A stretch of DNA of 6,235 nucleotides from Komagataeibacter kakiaceti JCM 25156 (GTDB lineage: Bacteria; Pseudomonadota; Alphaproteobacteria; Acetobacterales; Acetobacteraceae), in contig NZ_BAIO01000114.1 in NCBI RefSeq assembly GCF_000613305.1, positions 1 through 6,235 on the forward strand, written 5' to 3'. Each line of letters starts with the position of its first letter. Within the stretch, counting starts at the first letter, position 1. Positions 5,727 to 6,235 of this stretch are shown here, one piece after another. The position numbers were made by a program, and so were the translations under genes. The notes beneath the pieces are model-generated. The model did no database searches, was not told the DNA's origin, and saw only the letters and a list, made by a program, of their open reading frames with translations.

Positions 5727-6235
5727 ATGCATCCGCTGATCTCAGCCAGTGATCTGGCCCGCGCCATACAACAGGATAACATCCTTGTACTGGACGCCAG
5801 CATGGCGCTGCCCGGCCAGAGCTTCGACCCGCAGCAGCGCTTCGCCAACGCGCATATCGCCAATGCGGTGCGCTTTGACATCGACACGTTTTCCGATCCG
5901 GACTCGACGCTACCCCACACCATACCGGGGCAGGCCCGATTCACTCGGCTGGCCAGCGAGCGCGGCATGGCCAATGACCGGCGCATCGTCTTCTACGATC
6001 AGGACGGCATGGCCTGCGCCGCGCGCGGCTGGTGGCTCGCCAGCCTGTTCGGCCATGGCCAGGTGCAGGTGCTTGAGGGCGGTCTGCCGCATGGAAACGC
6101 GCGGGCCTGCCGCTGGAAACCGGGCCGGATCTACCCGCCCCGGCCCCGTTCGTCAGCCGCCCGAACTATAGCCGCCTGCGGGGGCTGGGGGATGTGCTGG
6201 CCATCGTGCAGGGACACATGGCGGGGCTGGTTCTG
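5727..6235 (+). pseudogene. sseA: 3-mercaptopyruvate sulfurtransferase (SseA-like), N-terminal domain; frameshifted near 6088 and cut by window end
   Basis: SseA-type enzymes move sulfur from 3-mercaptopyruvate to acceptors such as cyanide or thiols and have two rhodanese domains, the second holding the catalytic Cys. Only the first is in view. The ATG at 5727 has GGGAG at 5717-5721. The visible domain shows the family landmarks: VLDAS, then HIANAVRFDID-FSDP, LPHTIP, IVFYDQDGMACAARGWWLASLFGHG and VLEGGLP. After GGLP (6078-6088) this frame turns to low-complexity Arg/Pro sequence, while the frame starting GCA at 6089 continues correctly with AWKRAGLPLETGPDLPAP, then PNYSRLRGLGDVLA, to the window end. 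A one-base deletion at 6087-6090 explains it; the usual reading would be GGLPAWKRAG. The catalytic loop lies beyond the window. Family assignment is strong. The distinction from a thiosulfate sulfurtransferase needs the C-terminal active-site loop. It is divergent from the permease gene. Confidence 0.85.

Noticed and set aside
5749..6171. A complete 140-codon plus-strand frame in the sulfurtransferase region
   Set aside because: Its sequence is Arg/Pro/Ser-rich with no domain. Recognisable rhodanese sequence lies in the frame from 5727 and then in the frame from 6089.
1..6235. CRISPR array, tRNA/rRNA, insertion sequence, toxin-antitoxin or defence genes
   Set aside because: I saw no spaced direct repeats, cloverleaf, transposase, terminal inverted repeats or recognisable defence domains anywhere in the window.

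Overview
The window is about 6.2 kb of GC-rich DNA and reads as ordinary chromosomal sequence from an alphaproteobacterium. The Acetobacteraceae (the acetic acid bacteria group around Gluconacetobacter and Komagataeibacter) is the best guess. That placement rests on the purL-bolA-grxD order, the GC-rich codon use and the character of the proteins. It is inference, because no rRNA or lineage marker is present.

Layout from left to right. (1) A plus-strand run holds the 3' end of purL (purine synthesis), bolA and grxD (a CGFS monothiol glutaredoxin). It closes with a good Rho-independent terminator just after grxD. BolA and CGFS glutaredoxins are known partners in iron-sulfur cluster and iron handling, so their adjacency makes functional sense. 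(2) A small plus-strand gene encodes a secreted, histidine-rich protein that I do not recognise. It ends 4 bases from the stop of the convergent yraN gene (UPF0102, nuclease-like fold). (3) yraN is divergent from a cardiolipin synthase gene (cls) with both HKD catalytic motifs. (4) cls converges on, and overlaps by 10 bases, a minus-strand gene for an endonuclease/exonuclease/phosphatase (EEP) protein. Upstream of that, on the same strand, lies an AI-2E (PerM/YdiK-like) membrane permease, and the two probably form one transcript. (5) Divergent from the permease is the start of a 3-mercaptopyruvate sulfurtransferase (sseA-like) gene, which runs off the right edge.

The most notable feature is that three of the nine genes (cls, the permease and the sulfurtransferase) are each broken by one small frameshift. 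In each case the protein continues recognisably in another frame. Key motifs are intact on both sides wherever they can be seen, and there are no other lesions. This pattern fits uncorrected indel errors in the assembly at least as well as real gene decay.

I found no mobile element, CRISPR array, RNA gene or defence system. Apart from the histidine-rich protein and the cls/EEP neighbourhood, the content is housekeeping.
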